Origin: Insolitispirillum peregrinum
GTDB taxonomy: Bacteria; Pseudomonadota; Alphaproteobacteria; Rhodospirillales; Rhodospirillaceae
Length of the DNA stretch: 64,000 nt
Assembly (NCBI RefSeq): GCF_042665255.1
Contig: NZ_JBHTCD010000007.1
Direction: 5' to 3' (one strand)
Part shown: positions 34,367-42,988 of the stretch, piece after piece
Layout: the number at the start of each line of letters is the position of its first letter
How positions within the stretch are numbered: position 1 is the stretch's first letter
Made by a program: the position numbers and the translations under genes
The notes under the pieces: generated by a model
Seen by the model: the letters and a program-made list of their open reading frames with translations, nothing else
What the model was told of the DNA's origin: nothing
Database searches by the model: none

Positions 34367-35167
34367 GTGGACGGCATCGAACGCCAGACAGTGCTGGAAC
34401 TTTCAGAGGATGGGGTGGCGGTGCTGCGCCTCAATCGCCCCGACGTGCGCAATGCCCTCAGCCCGGCGCTGCGGCAGGAACTGGCAGAGCATTTCCATGC
34501 GCTGGCCGATGATCCGCAGGTGGCCTGCGTGGTGCTGACCGGCGGCCCGACGGTGTTCGCCGCCGGGGCCGACATCAAGGCGATGGCCACCGCCTCGCCG
34601 GGCGAAATGATGGCGCGGGCCAGCGAACGGAGCTGGGCCCCGATCAAGGATTTCCCCAAGCCGCTGATTGCGGCGGTCAATGGCTGGGCGCTGGGCGGCG
34701 GCTGTGAACTGGCGATGCATGCCGACATGATCATCGCCGGCGAATCGGCGAAATTCGGCCAGCCGGAAATCCGGGTCGGCATCATGCCGGGAGCCGGTGG
34801 CACCCAGCGGCTGACGCGGGCGGTCGGCAAGGCGCGGGCGATGAAAATCCTGCTCACCGGCGAGCCGGTCAGCGCCGCCGAGGCGCTGGCAATGGGGCTG
34901 ATCACAGAAGTGGTGGCCGATGAGGTGGTGCTGGCGCGGGCGGTGGCTCTGGCGCAGACCATCGCTGCGCTGCCCCGGATGGCGGCGCGCAAGATCAAGG
35001 AAGTGGTGTTGGCCGGGCTGGATGGTCCGCTGGAGGCCGGGTTGCGGCTGGAACGGCAGGCTTTTCAGTTACTGTTTGACACCGCCGACCAAAAGGAAGG
35101 CATGGCGGCGTTCATCGAAAAGCGCCCGGCCCGCTTCAACCAGCCCGGCGAGGAGGCGCAACAATGA
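34367..35167 (+). CDS. Enoyl-CoA hydratase (PaaF-like crotonase)
   Basis: A 266-residue crotonase-fold enzyme hydrating trans-2-enoyl-CoA. The oxyanion-hole motifs FAAGADIKAM and NGWALGGGCELAMHADM are present, and both catalytic glutamates can be placed (GGGCEL and QPEIRVGIMPGAGGTQRL). The start is GTG 34367, chosen because GGAGG sits exactly 8 nt upstream and no in-frame ATG is close. It heads the operon hydratase-dehydrogenase-thiolase, and its stop overlaps the next start (ATGA). Confidence 0.92.
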   Translation: MDGIERQTVLELSEDGVAVLRLNRPDVRNALSPALRQELAEHFHALADDPQVACVVLTGGPTVFAAGADIKAMATASPGEMMARASERSWAPIKDFPKPLIAAVNGWALGGGCELAMHADMIIAGESAKFGQPEIRVGIMPGAGGTQRLTRAVGKARAMKILLTGEPVSAAEALAMGLITEVVADEVVLARAVALAQTIAALPRMAARKIKEVVLAGLDGPLEAGLRLERQAFQLLFDTADQKEGMAAFIEKRPARFNQPGEEAQQ

Positions 35168-36729
35168 GCGATCTTGTGATGCGGATGCAGGCGGGGGACA
35201 CCACCCTCGGGATCGTCGGGGCGGGGATCATGGGGCGGGGGATTGCCCAGATTGCCGTCGAAGCGGGGGTGACCGTGCTGCTGGCCGATGCCCGTCCGCA
35301 GGCGGCGGGTGAGGCGCGCGAGTTCGTTGCCGGAATGCTGCGCCGCAAGGCCGACAAGGGCACGCTGACGGCGGAGCAGCTCGAGGCGGCACTGGCGCGT
35401 CTGGTGGTCACCGATGCCGGGCCGGACACCGGCTATGGCGCCTTCGCCGGTTGCCATGTGGTGGTCGAAGCGGTGGCCGAGCGGCTGGAGATCAAGCATG
35501 CGGTGCTGGCCGGACTGGAAGCGGCCGTATCGGATGACTGCATTGTGGCCACCAACACTTCGTCGCTGTCGGTGACGGCGATTGCGGCGGCGGCCCGCCG
35601 CCCGCAGCGGGTGGCCGGATTTCATTTCTTCAATCCCGTTCCGCTGATGCGGATCGTGGAAGTGATCGGTGGCACGGTCACGGACGACGCGGTGGTCGAG
35701 GCACTCATTACCCTGGCCGGTCGCCTCGGTCACCGCCCGGTCCGTGCCACCGACACCCCCGGCTTTCTGGTCAACCACGCCGGGCGGGCCTTTGGGACCG
35801 AAGCGGTGCGGATCGTCAGTGAAGGGGTGGCCTCGGTTGCCGATGTTGACCGGGTGATGGTCGAGGCTGCCGGGTTCCGCATGGGGCCGTTCCAGTTGCT
35901 CGACCTGACCGGGCTGGATGTGTCGCATGCGGTGATGGAAAGCATCTATCACCAGTACTATCAGGAACCGCGCTATCGCCCCGGCTATCTGACCGCCCAG
36001 CGGCTTGCCGCCGGTCTGCTTGGTCGGAAAAGCGGAGAGGGGTTCTACCGCTATCCCGACGGGGTGCAGGCAATGCCGCCCGACGCGGTGGTGCCTGCTG
36101 CTGGTGGGCTGCCGGTATGGGTTGGTGCAGGTGATCCGGTGGACCGCGAGGCGGTGCGGGCGATGGTGCAGGCCGCCGGTGGGGCGCTGGAGTCTGGCGA
36201 CCGCCCCTCGGCACAGGCGGTGTGCGTGGTGATGCCCTATGGCGACGATGCCACCTCGTGCGCGCTGGTGCAGGGGCTGGACCCGGCGCGGGTGGTGGCG
36301 GTGGACATGCTGTTCGGCCTGCGCGGACGGCGGACGATGATGCTGACCCCGCTGACCGACGCCGCTTGTCGTGACCAGATGCACGCCCTGCTGGCTGCCG
36401 ATGGCAGCGCGGTGACAGTGATTGAAGACAGCCCCGGTTTCATTGCCCAGCGGATGGTGGCGGCCATCGTCAATGTCGGCTGCGAGATTGCCCAGCAAAA
36501 GGTGGCAACGCCCGACGATATCAACAGTGCGGTGGAACTGGGACTTGGCTATCCGCGTGGCCCGTTGCGGCTGGGCGATGCCGTTGGACCTCAGCGGGTG
36601 TTGCGCATTCTGGAAGCCATGCAGGCGCGGACCGGTGACATGCGCTATCGCCCCAGCCTGTGGCTGCGGCGGCGGGCCGGGCTGGGGGTATCGCTGGCGA
36701 CTCCGGCGACCCCGCTGCGGGCAGCGTAA
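35164..36729 (+). CDS. 3-hydroxyacyl-CoA dehydrogenase (PaaH/PaaC-like, two-module)
   Basis: A 521-residue NAD-dependent dehydrogenase. The Rossmann motif GIVGAGIMGRGIAQIA (about residues 16-31), the NTSSLSVT loop and the catalytic His in GFHFFNPVPLMRIVEVI are all present, followed by a first C-terminal domain and a second one (about 410-500). This long, duplicated C-terminal layout is that of PaaH/PaaC, which oxidises 3-hydroxyadipyl-CoA, not of the short FadB-type modules. It starts at 35164, overlapping the hydratase stop. Confidence 0.9.
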   Translation: MSDLVMRMQAGDTTLGIVGAGIMGRGIAQIAVEAGVTVLLADARPQAAGEAREFVAGMLRRKADKGTLTAEQLEAALARLVVTDAGPDTGYGAFAGCHVVVEAVAERLEIKHAVLAGLEAAVSDDCIVATNTSSLSVTAIAAAARRPQRVAGFHFFNPVPLMRIVEVIGGTVTDDAVVEALITLAGRLGHRPVRATDTPGFLVNHAGRAFGTEAVRIVSEGVASVADVDRVMVEAAGFRMGPFQLLDLTGLDVSHAVMESIYHQYYQEPRYRPGYLTAQRLAAGLLGRKSGEGFYRYPDGVQAMPPDAVVPAAGGLPVWVGAGDPVDREAVRAMVQAAGGALESGDRPSAQAVCVVMPYGDDATSCALVQGLDPARVVAVDMLFGLRGRRTMMLTPLTDAACRDQMHALLAADGSAVTVIEDSPGFIAQRMVAAIVNVGCEIAQQKVATPDDINSAVELGLGYPRGPLRLGDAVGPQRVLRILEAMQARTGDMRYRPSLWLRRRAGLGVSLATPATPLRAA

Positions 36730-36768
36730 CAGGCACATCCTTCCTTCTTTTGGACAAGGGTTATCGTA

Positions 36769-37971
36769 ATGACAGACGCTTTTGTGTACGACGGCCTGCG
36801 CTCGCCGTTTGGACGTCATGCCGGTGCGCTGGCATCGGTGCGCACCGATGATCTGCTGGCACAGGTGATGCGGGCGGTGGTGGCACGGTCGCCGTTTGCG
36901 GCGGACAGCATCGAGGACGTGATTGTCGGCTGCACCAATCAGGCCGGGGAAGACAGCCGCAATGTCGGGCGGAATGCGGCGTTGCTGGCCGGGTTGCCGG
37001 TCGGGGTGGCCGGGCTGACGGTCAACCGGCTGTGCGGCAGTGGTCTGGCGGCGCTGCTCGATACCGCCCGCGCGGTGCGCTGCGGCGAAGGCGAGGTGTT
37101 CATCGCCGGGGGTGTCGAAGGCATGAGCCGGGCACCGTTCGTGCTGGCCAAGGCCGACAGCGCCTATTCCCGCTCCAGCCAGATCTATGACACCACCATG
37201 GGGGCACGCTTCCCCAATCCGGCGCTGACCAGTGAACACGGTGCCGACAGCATGCCGGAAACGGCCGACAACATTGCCGCCGATCTGGCGATCAGCCGCG
37301 AGGCCGCCGATGCCTTCGCGCTGGCGTCGCAGCAGAAATATGCCGCTGCGCAGGCGCGGGGGTTCTTTACCGACGAAATCCAGCCGATTGCGGTTAGCAC
37401 CGGCCGCAAGACGCCGCCGCGTCTGGTGGCCGACGACGAGCATCCGCGTCCGCAGACCGACGCCGCCAGTTTGTCCAGCTTGCGGCCACTGTTTGCCGGT
37501 GGGGTGGTGACGGCGGGCAATGCCTCGGGGATCAACGACGGGGCCGGGGCGCTGCTGGTGGCTTCGCGGGCTGCTGGCGAGGCGGTCGGGGCGACGCCGC
37601 GTGGGCGGATTGTCACCGGGGCGGTGGCCGGGGTGCCGCCTCGGGTGATGGGGCTGGGACCGGTTCCGGCAGCCCGCAAGGCGTTGCAGCGCGCCGGGCT
37701 GACGCTGGCGCAGATGGACGTTATCGAAATCAACGAAGCCTTCGCCAGTCAGGTGCTTGGCTGTTGCCAGCAGTTGGGGCTGGACCCGGCGGACCCGCGC
37801 CTGAACCCCAATGGCGGGGCGATTGCGGTGGGCCATCCGCTGGGGGCGTCGGGCATCCGCATTGCGCTGTCGGCGCTGCGGCATCTGGAACAGACCGGCG
37901 GGCGCTATGCGCTGGTGTCGATGTGCATCGGCATCGGTCAGGGGATCGCGGTGATTCTGGAACGGGTGTGA
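36769..37971 (+). CDS. Thiolase, 3-oxoadipyl-CoA thiolase type (PcaF/PaaJ-like)
   Basis: A 400-residue thiolase with the acyl-accepting Cys89 in VNRLCGSGLAAL, the NEAFA motif, the catalytic His in NPNGGAIAVGHPLGASG and the second Cys in SMCIGIGQG. The blocks NQAGEDSRNVGRNAALLAGLP and EGMSRAPFVLAKADSAYSR are closest to PcaF/PaaJ, which split 3-oxoadipyl-CoA into acetyl-CoA and succinyl-CoA. It lies 39 bp after the dehydrogenase gene. This is the strongest hint that the pathway carries a dicarboxylyl-CoA. Confidence 0.9.
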   Translation: MTDAFVYDGLRSPFGRHAGALASVRTDDLLAQVMRAVVARSPFAADSIEDVIVGCTNQAGEDSRNVGRNAALLAGLPVGVAGLTVNRLCGSGLAALLDTARAVRCGEGEVFIAGGVEGMSRAPFVLAKADSAYSRSSQIYDTTMGARFPNPALTSEHGADSMPETADNIAADLAISREAADAFALASQQKYAAAQARGFFTDEIQPIAVSTGRKTPPRLVADDEHPRPQTDAASLSSLRPLFAGGVVTAGNASGINDGAGALLVASRAAGEAVGATPRGRIVTGAVAGVPPRVMGLGPVPAARKALQRAGLTLAQMDVIEINEAFASQVLGCCQQLGLDPADPRLNPNGGAIAVGHPLGASGIRIALSALRHLEQTGGRYALVSMCIGIGQGIAVILERV

Positions 37972-37979
37972 CCCCATAA

Positions 37980-37994
37980 TTTCGCTATGCGAAA
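37980..37994. promoter_or_regulatory. Candidate IclR operator 3: TTTCGCTATGCGAAA
   Basis: A perfect palindrome (TTTCGC-TAT-GCGAAA) followed by ATCAATTCC, lying between the thiolase stop and the iclR gene. It matches the two sites in the acyl-CoA dehydrogenase/hydratase promoter and suggests autoregulation of iclR. Confidence 0.65.
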
Positions 37995-38151
37995 ATCAAT
38001 TCCGAAATATTGACGTTCTGTAAGGAGCATGTCAGGCTGTCGATCAGCACTCAAAAAGATGTTCGCTGCTTGTCCCTGCGAGGTAAAAGGGAATGCCCGG
38101 ACGGTTTATGGTAAGCCGCCGGTTACACGCCACACTCGGGGGGACGAGACG

Positions 38152-38985
38152 ATGAAACGACGGGGTGAAATGCTGGAAGCCCATACAGAAACCGTGCTCC
38201 CTGAGGGAGCTGATCCCGCCGAGCGCGACAGCCAGTTCGTCACCGCGCTGGCGCGCGGGCTGGATGTGCTGCGGGCCTTTCGCCCCGGCGATGGTCCGCT
38301 GGGCAACCAGCAATTGGCCGAACGCACCGGTTTGCCCAAGCCGACCGTCTCGCGCCTGACCTATACCCTGTCGCGGCTGGGCTATCTCGAGCATTTGTCC
38401 GATGTGGGGAAATACGCTCTGGGGGTCGGGGTGCTGTCGCTGGGCTTTACCGCGCTGGGGGCGATGGGCATGCGGCGGATTGCCCGCCCGTTCCTGCAGG
38501 AGCTGGCGACCTATTCCGGCCTGTCGGTGGCGCTGGGCACCCGTGATCAGTTGAGCATGGTCTATCTGGAATGCTGCCGGGGCGACAGCGCGATCATGTT
38601 GGCGCTCGATGTCGGCTCGCATCTGAAACTGAGCACCTCGGCGATAGGGCGGGCCTATCTGGCGGCCCTGCCACCCGCCGAGCAGGCTGGTCTGTTTGCC
38701 AGTCTGGCCAGGCACGAAGGCGATCGCTGGCCCGAGGCCCTGCGCGGGCTGGAGCAGGCGAAGACCGACATTGCCAACCGGGGCTTCTGTTTGTCCGCCG
38801 GAGACTGGAAGTCAGAGGTCAACGCGGTCGGTGTGCCGCTGGGGGTGGGTGAGGGCGGTCTGGCCTTTGCCCTCAACTGCGGAGGCCCGGCCTACATGCT
38901 GCCGTTTGAACGGCTGATTGACGATATCGGCCCCCGTCTGGTGCAGGTTGCTGCGGCAATCCGTCGGCAGATGGGGATGGAGTAA
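38152..38985 (+). CDS. IclR-family transcriptional regulator
   Basis: A 277-residue regulator. Its winged helix-turn-helix (about residues 30-85: LARGLDVLRAFRPGDGPLGNQQLAERTGLPKPTVSRLTYTL) is followed by the IclR effector domain (LSTSAIGRAYLAALPPAEQ, GFCLSAGDWKSEVNAVGVPL). The ATG at 38152 is preferred; an ATG at 38029 has AAGGAG only 1 nt away, and 41 extra residues would be unlike the family. It closes the hydratase-dehydrogenase-thiolase run and probably represses it and the divergent ligase operon via the TTTC-N7-GAAA sites. The effector is unknown. Confidence 0.92.
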   Translation: MKRRGEMLEAHTETVLPEGADPAERDSQFVTALARGLDVLRAFRPGDGPLGNQQLAERTGLPKPTVSRLTYTLSRLGYLEHLSDVGKYALGVGVLSLGFTALGAMGMRRIARPFLQELATYSGLSVALGTRDQLSMVYLECCRGDSAIMLALDVGSHLKLSTSAIGRAYLAALPPAEQAGLFASLARHEGDRWPEALRGLEQAKTDIANRGFCLSAGDWKSEVNAVGVPLGVGEGGLAFALNCGGPAYMLPFERLIDDIGPRLVQVAAAIRRQMGME

Positions 38986-39183
38986 GCAAGACCGCTCCGC
39001 TGTTGCGGGGCGCAATAAAGGACCCGTTCTGATCCGTACCGCATGTCCGCGACGCAGGCCCCGTTGGGCCTGTGGTGGGGCGGCTCGTGCCAAAAATGCG
39101 CCAAAACGGCGCGTCGTCCATAAAAAGGCATCCCGTCAGTCCCCGAAAAGCAGGGCACGGGATCATCCAGGGAGGACCTGTCC

Positions 39184-40383
39184 ATGATGAAGCGTTTTAC
39201 CTCTGCCGTGCTGTCGAAGCGTCGTGCGTTGCTGGCCTGCTGTGCCGTTGGCGCGGTGATGATGGCCTCTCCGGCGATGGCGGCAGAGTTCGTGCTGGGC
39301 TCGGAGCTGCCGCTGACCGGCAAGCTGGCCCGCGTCGGCACCGGCATGAGCGAAGGCATTGCCATCGCCATTGATCTGGCGAATGCCAAGTATGCCGGTC
39401 AGCATCATTTCTCGGTGCAGACCATCGATGATGAAACCAACCCGGCCAAGGCGGTGGCGGCGGTGGAAAAGCTGGCCTCGGATCATGTGGTGGCGATCAC
39501 CGGCGGCTATGGCTCGAACATCATCGGCCCGGCGTCCGAAGCGGCGGCCAAGGCCGGGCTGGTGTATATGACCTCTGGCGGGGTGGCTCCCGAACTGACC
39601 CAGCGCGGCCTCGACTCCTTTTTCCGCATCAACAATGCCGATGGCTATGGCAAGGCGATGGTCGGCCTGATCGAGACGATGGGGGCCAAATCGGTGGCGA
39701 TCCTTTATTCCAACAAGGAAGCCACTGCGGCGATGGCGACCTATGTGCAAAAGGCGCTGACCGACAAGGGCATCAAGATCACTTCGCACGAATTCGACGA
39801 CACCACCACCGACTTCAAGCCGATCATGAACAAGGTCAAGCTGCAGGACCGGCCCGAAGTGGTGGCGATGATCGGTTATGAAAACGACTATATCGGCATC
39901 CTGCGTGCCGGTGCGGTGCTGAAGCCGGACGTCAAGGCGATGGTCGGGGTGTGGTCGCTGGCCACCGCCCAGATGAACAAGGAATTCCATGATCAGGTGC
40001 AAGGGGTCTATGGCACCTCGCCGCTGCCCTATCCGGTGGTGTTCAAGGGGGGTGAAGCACAGGATTTCGCCGCCGCCTACATGAACAAGTACAACCGCGA
40101 GCCGGATTATCTGCAACAGTTCGGCTATGTGCAGACCATGCTGCTGATCGATGCCATCGCCCGCGCCCACGACAACGACGGCAAGATCGAAGCCGGTGAA
40201 ATCGCCCGCGAACTGCGCGCCACCACCACTCCGACGATGATCGGCGACGTAACCTTTGACAAGAACGGTGACAACCCGAACTTCACCCATCGCATGGGGC
40301 AGCATCAGGGTGACCGGGTGGAACTGGTGTGGCCGGCCAATGCGGCGACCGCCAAGATGAACTATCCGGCGGTTCCCTGGTAA
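39184..40383 (+). CDS. Branched-chain-type ABC transporter binding protein (LivK type), importer 1
   Basis: A 399-residue periplasmic protein with a twin-positive signal peptide cleaved near residue 33 (AMA-AE) and the Peripla_BP_6 fold (GSELPLTGKLARVGTGMSEGIAIAIDLAN, VVAITGGYGSNI). Despite the family name, such proteins also bind amides, urea and aromatic or dicarboxylic acids. Its place after the beta-oxidation block suggests it brings in that pathway's substrate. An intrinsic hairpin after the stop separates it from the permease genes. Confidence 0.88.
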   Translation: MMKRFTSAVLSKRRALLACCAVGAVMMASPAMAAEFVLGSELPLTGKLARVGTGMSEGIAIAIDLANAKYAGQHHFSVQTIDDETNPAKAVAAVEKLASDHVVAITGGYGSNIIGPASEAAAKAGLVYMTSGGVAPELTQRGLDSFFRINNADGYGKAMVGLIETMGAKSVAILYSNKEATAAMATYVQKALTDKGIKITSHEFDDTTTDFKPIMNKVKLQDRPEVVAMIGYENDYIGILRAGAVLKPDVKAMVGVWSLATAQMNKEFHDQVQGVYGTSPLPYPVVFKGGEAQDFAAAYMNKYNREPDYLQQFGYVQTMLLIDAIARAHDNDGKIEAGEIARELRATTTPTMIGDVTFDKNGDNPNFTHRMGQHQGDRVELVWPANAATAKMNYPAVPW

Positions 40384-40398
40384 GCCGTTTTGTCCGCT

Positions 40399-40430
40399 GG
40401 CCTGCCGGTTGACTTGGCAGGCCCTTTTTT
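40399..40430 (+). terminator. Attenuator/terminator between binding protein and permease genes
   Basis: GGCCTGCC (40399-40406) pairs with GGCAGGCC (40416-40423) around a 9-nt loop, followed by CTTTTTT. This canonical hairpin, 15 bp after the binding-protein stop, would make downstream permease transcription partial. Confidence 0.85.
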
Positions 40431-40453
40431 CGCCTTCGCACGGGAACTCGGCA

Positions 40454-41332
40454 ATGCTGGAACTGATCCTGCAGGCTCTCTATTCGGGGCTACTGGCGGG
40501 CGGCTACTACGCCATGATCGCCCTGGGGCTGGCCCTGGTGTTTGGAACCATGCGCATCATCAACCTCGCCCACGGGGAACTGGTGCTGCTGGCGGCTTAT
40601 GTCGCCTTTGAAATGGAGCGGTCATTCGGCTGGACGCCGCTGGCTTCCATTCCGGTGGCGCTGGTGGTGGTCGGGCTGACCGCGCTGGTGATTTATCTGC
40701 TGATTGGCCGCATCCGGCAGGACCGCGAACTGAACTCGCTGATCCTGACCTTCGGGATCGCCATCGTGCTGACCAACCTGATCCTGATGATCTGGTCGGC
40801 AGACATCCGTTCGACCAGCAACAGCTGGTTCATGGATGGCGTGGTGCTGGGGGATACCCTGTTCAGCATGCGCGGCGAAGTGATCTTTTGCGTGATCGGG
40901 GTGCTGTTGCTGGCGGCCACCTACTGGTGGCTGAACCACACCTGGCAAGGCCGTGCCCTGCGGGCGGTGGCGTCGAACCGTGATGCCGCCAAGCTGATGG
41001 GGGTCAATCCGGCCCGCATCGAAGCGCTGTCGTTTCTGGTGTCCGGTGTGCTGGCGACCTTTGCCGGGGTGGCGGTCTATACCGCTTCGGTGGTGTTTCC
41101 GGCGGTTGGTCACAACCTGACCATCAAGGCGTTCGTCATCACCGTGCTGGCGGGCATGGGATCGGTTCCCGGCGTTCTGCTGGGTGCGGTGCTGATCGGG
41201 GTGGGCGAGACGATGACCACCACCCTTGCCAAGCCGTCGCTGCAAGAGCTGACCGGCATGGTGATCTTTCTGCTGATTCTGTTCTTGCGGCCGTCCGGTC
41301 TGTTCGGGCGCAAGGGGATGGTGAAGAAATGA
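40454..41332 (+). CDS. Branched-chain-type ABC transporter permease (LivH type), importer 1
   Basis: A 292-residue inner-membrane subunit with about eight spans and the LivH motifs GLLAGGYYAMIALGLALVFGTMRIINLAHGE, NRDAAKLMGVN (ATPase contact) and VLAGMGSVPGVLLGAVLIG. The start ATG 40454 corresponds to the conserved MLELILQALYSGLLAGG; 15 upstream codons lie in the terminator region. Its end overlaps livM as ATGA. Confidence 0.92.
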   Translation: MLELILQALYSGLLAGGYYAMIALGLALVFGTMRIINLAHGELVLLAAYVAFEMERSFGWTPLASIPVALVVVGLTALVIYLLIGRIRQDRELNSLILTFGIAIVLTNLILMIWSADIRSTSNSWFMDGVVLGDTLFSMRGEVIFCVIGVLLLAATYWWLNHTWQGRALRAVASNRDAAKLMGVNPARIEALSFLVSGVLATFAGVAVYTASVVFPAVGHNLTIKAFVITVLAGMGSVPGVLLGAVLIGVGETMTTTLAKPSLQELTGMVIFLLILFLRPSGLFGRKGMVKK

Positions 41333-42288
41333 AGCACAGGATGGTAGTGCTGGTGGCGCTGGTGCTGGCCTATGGCGCGGTGCCGTTGCTGCTGGGGTCA
41401 ATGGATTACGTGATGAGCCTGATCATTGCCGCCCTGACCATTGGCGGGGTGGCGCTGGCCTGGGCCTTGCTGGGCAATCTCGGCGGGCTGGTCAGTTTCG
41501 GGCATGCGGCGTTCTTTGGCGTCGGAGCCTATACCTCGGCGATTCTGGTGGTCGATCATCACTGGCCGGTGTTGCTGGCGATGGTGGCTGGCGGCGTGGG
41601 GGCGGCGGTGGCCTCGGTGGCAACCATGCCTGCCCTGCGCCTGCGCGGGCCGTATTTCGCGCTGGCGATCCTTGCCTATGGCCACATCTTCCGCATTCTG
41701 GCGGTCGAAGCCACCAGCCTGACCGGCGGCGCAGCCGGGATGCTGAGCATCCCCGGCTTTCCGACCCTGCTGGGGATCAATCTGGCGAGCAAAACCGGTG
41801 CCTATGCGCTGATCCTGACCATCGTGCTGCTGTTCGCCTGGCTGTATGGCCTGATCCGGCGCAGCACCTACGGGCTGGCGTTGCGGGCGATGCACGACAG
41901 CGAGCTGGCAACGCGGGTGGTCGGGGTGCCCTCGACCCATCTGAAGGCGGCAATGCTGGTGATTTCGGCCTTCATGACCGGGGTTGTCGGCGCCTTTAAC
42001 GCCCATCAGATCAATTTCCTCGACCCGGAGTATGCTTTCGCCTCCAGTTGGACCGTTTTGCCGATCGCGGCGGCCATTTTTGGCGGCTATCGCACCGTTT
42101 GGGGTCCGGTTCTGGGGGCGCTGGTGGTGTTTCTGGTCGATCAGCTGGTGTTCAAGGAACTGATGCCCAGCGGGCACCAACTGGTCTTTGGGGTGCTGTT
42201 GGGCGGGATGGTGATTTTGGGGCCGCATGGCCTGCTGCCGCTGTTGGGCCGCTGGAGCAAAAAGGAGGCTTCCCATGCTGGAGCTTGA
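41329..42288 (+). CDS. Branched-chain-type ABC transporter permease (LivM type), importer 1
   Basis: A 319-residue inner-membrane subunit with about ten spans and the LivM motifs NLGGLVSFGHAAFFGVGAYTSAIL, RGPYFALAILAYGHIFRI and RAMHDSELATRVVGVPSTHLK. It pairs with the LivH-type permease. The last 14 bp overlap the ATPase gene. Confidence 0.92.
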   Translation: MKHRMVVLVALVLAYGAVPLLLGSMDYVMSLIIAALTIGGVALAWALLGNLGGLVSFGHAAFFGVGAYTSAILVVDHHWPVLLAMVAGGVGAAVASVATMPALRLRGPYFALAILAYGHIFRILAVEATSLTGGAAGMLSIPGFPTLLGINLASKTGAYALILTIVLLFAWLYGLIRRSTYGLALRAMHDSELATRVVGVPSTHLKAAMLVISAFMTGVVGAFNAHQINFLDPEYAFASSWTVLPIAAAIFGGYRTVWGPVLGALVVFLVDQLVFKELMPSGHQLVFGVLLGGMVILGPHGLLPLLGRWSKKEASHAGA

Positions 42289-42988
42289 CGCCATCACCAT
42301 GCGCTTTGGCGGCCTGACCGCGCTGCATGCGATGAGCCTGAGCGTGGCAGAGGGCGAGACGCTGGGGCTGGTTGGCCCGAATGGCGCGGGCAAGACCACG
42401 CTGTTCAACGTCATTTCCGGCGTCTATGCCCCCAGCGGCGGGACAATCCGCTTTGGCGGGCAGGATGTCGGTGCCTTGCCGCAATGGAAACGGGCGCGGG
42501 TTGGAATCGGGCGCACCTTTCAGATTCCCCAGCCGATGCGGGAACTGACCGTGCGCGAAAACCTGCGGGTCGCCCAGCGGTTCGGGGCAGGAAAGGAAGA
42601 CCCGGCGGCACTGGACGAGATTCTCGACCTGCTGGGGTTGGCGCACAAGCAACACGCCGACGCCGCCACCTCGCTGGCCCTGACCGAGCAAAAGGCGCTG
42701 GAGGTCGGCAAGGCGCTGGCGGTGCGTCCGCGTCTGTTGATGCTCGATGAAGTGCTGGGCGGGCTGGAAATGGCGACCAAGCGCGCCTTTGCCCGCACGC
42801 TTGAAACGGTGCGGGCCCGCTTTGGGCTGACGATGGTGATCATCGAACACGATATCGAAACCATCAAGGCGCTGTGCCCGCGGGTGGTGGTGCTGAACTT
42901 TGGCCAACTGATCGCCGACGGCACGCCCGAGGCGGTGTTCAATGATCCGCAAGTGATAAGGAGCTACACCGGTGACACCCCTGCTTGA
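42275..42988 (+). CDS. Branched-chain-type ABC transporter ATPase (LivG type), importer 1
   Basis: A 237-residue ATPase with Walker A GPNGAGKT, the LivG-type Q-loop GIGRTFQIPQPM, a Walker B MLDEVLGGLE and the switch His in IEHDIETI. The usual LSGGQ signature is degenerate (SLALTEQKALEVGKAL), as in a branch of LivG proteins. The ATG at 42275 follows a perfect AAGGAGG. The usual DEPxxG after Walker B reads DEVLGG. Confidence 0.9.
   Translation: MLELDAITMRFGGLTALHAMSLSVAEGETLGLVGPNGAGKTTLFNVISGVYAPSGGTIRFGGQDVGALPQWKRARVGIGRTFQIPQPMRELTVRENLRVAQRFGAGKEDPAALDEILDLLGLAHKQHADAATSLALTEQKALEVGKALAVRPRLLMLDEVLGGLEMATKRAFARTLETVRARFGLTMVIIEHDIETIKALCPRVVVLNFGQLIADGTPEAVFNDPQVIRSYTGDTPA

Noticed and set aside
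35065..37977. A 970-codon minus-strand frame opposite the hydratase, dehydrogenase and thiolase genes
   Set aside because: Same reason: an antisense shadow of genes with clear active sites; composition is rich in Arg, His and Gln.
38029..38151. An upstream ATG start for the IclR gene adding 41 residues
   Set aside because: The AAGGAG box is only 1 nt from that ATG, and the added residues have no counterpart in the family; ATG 38152 is preferred.
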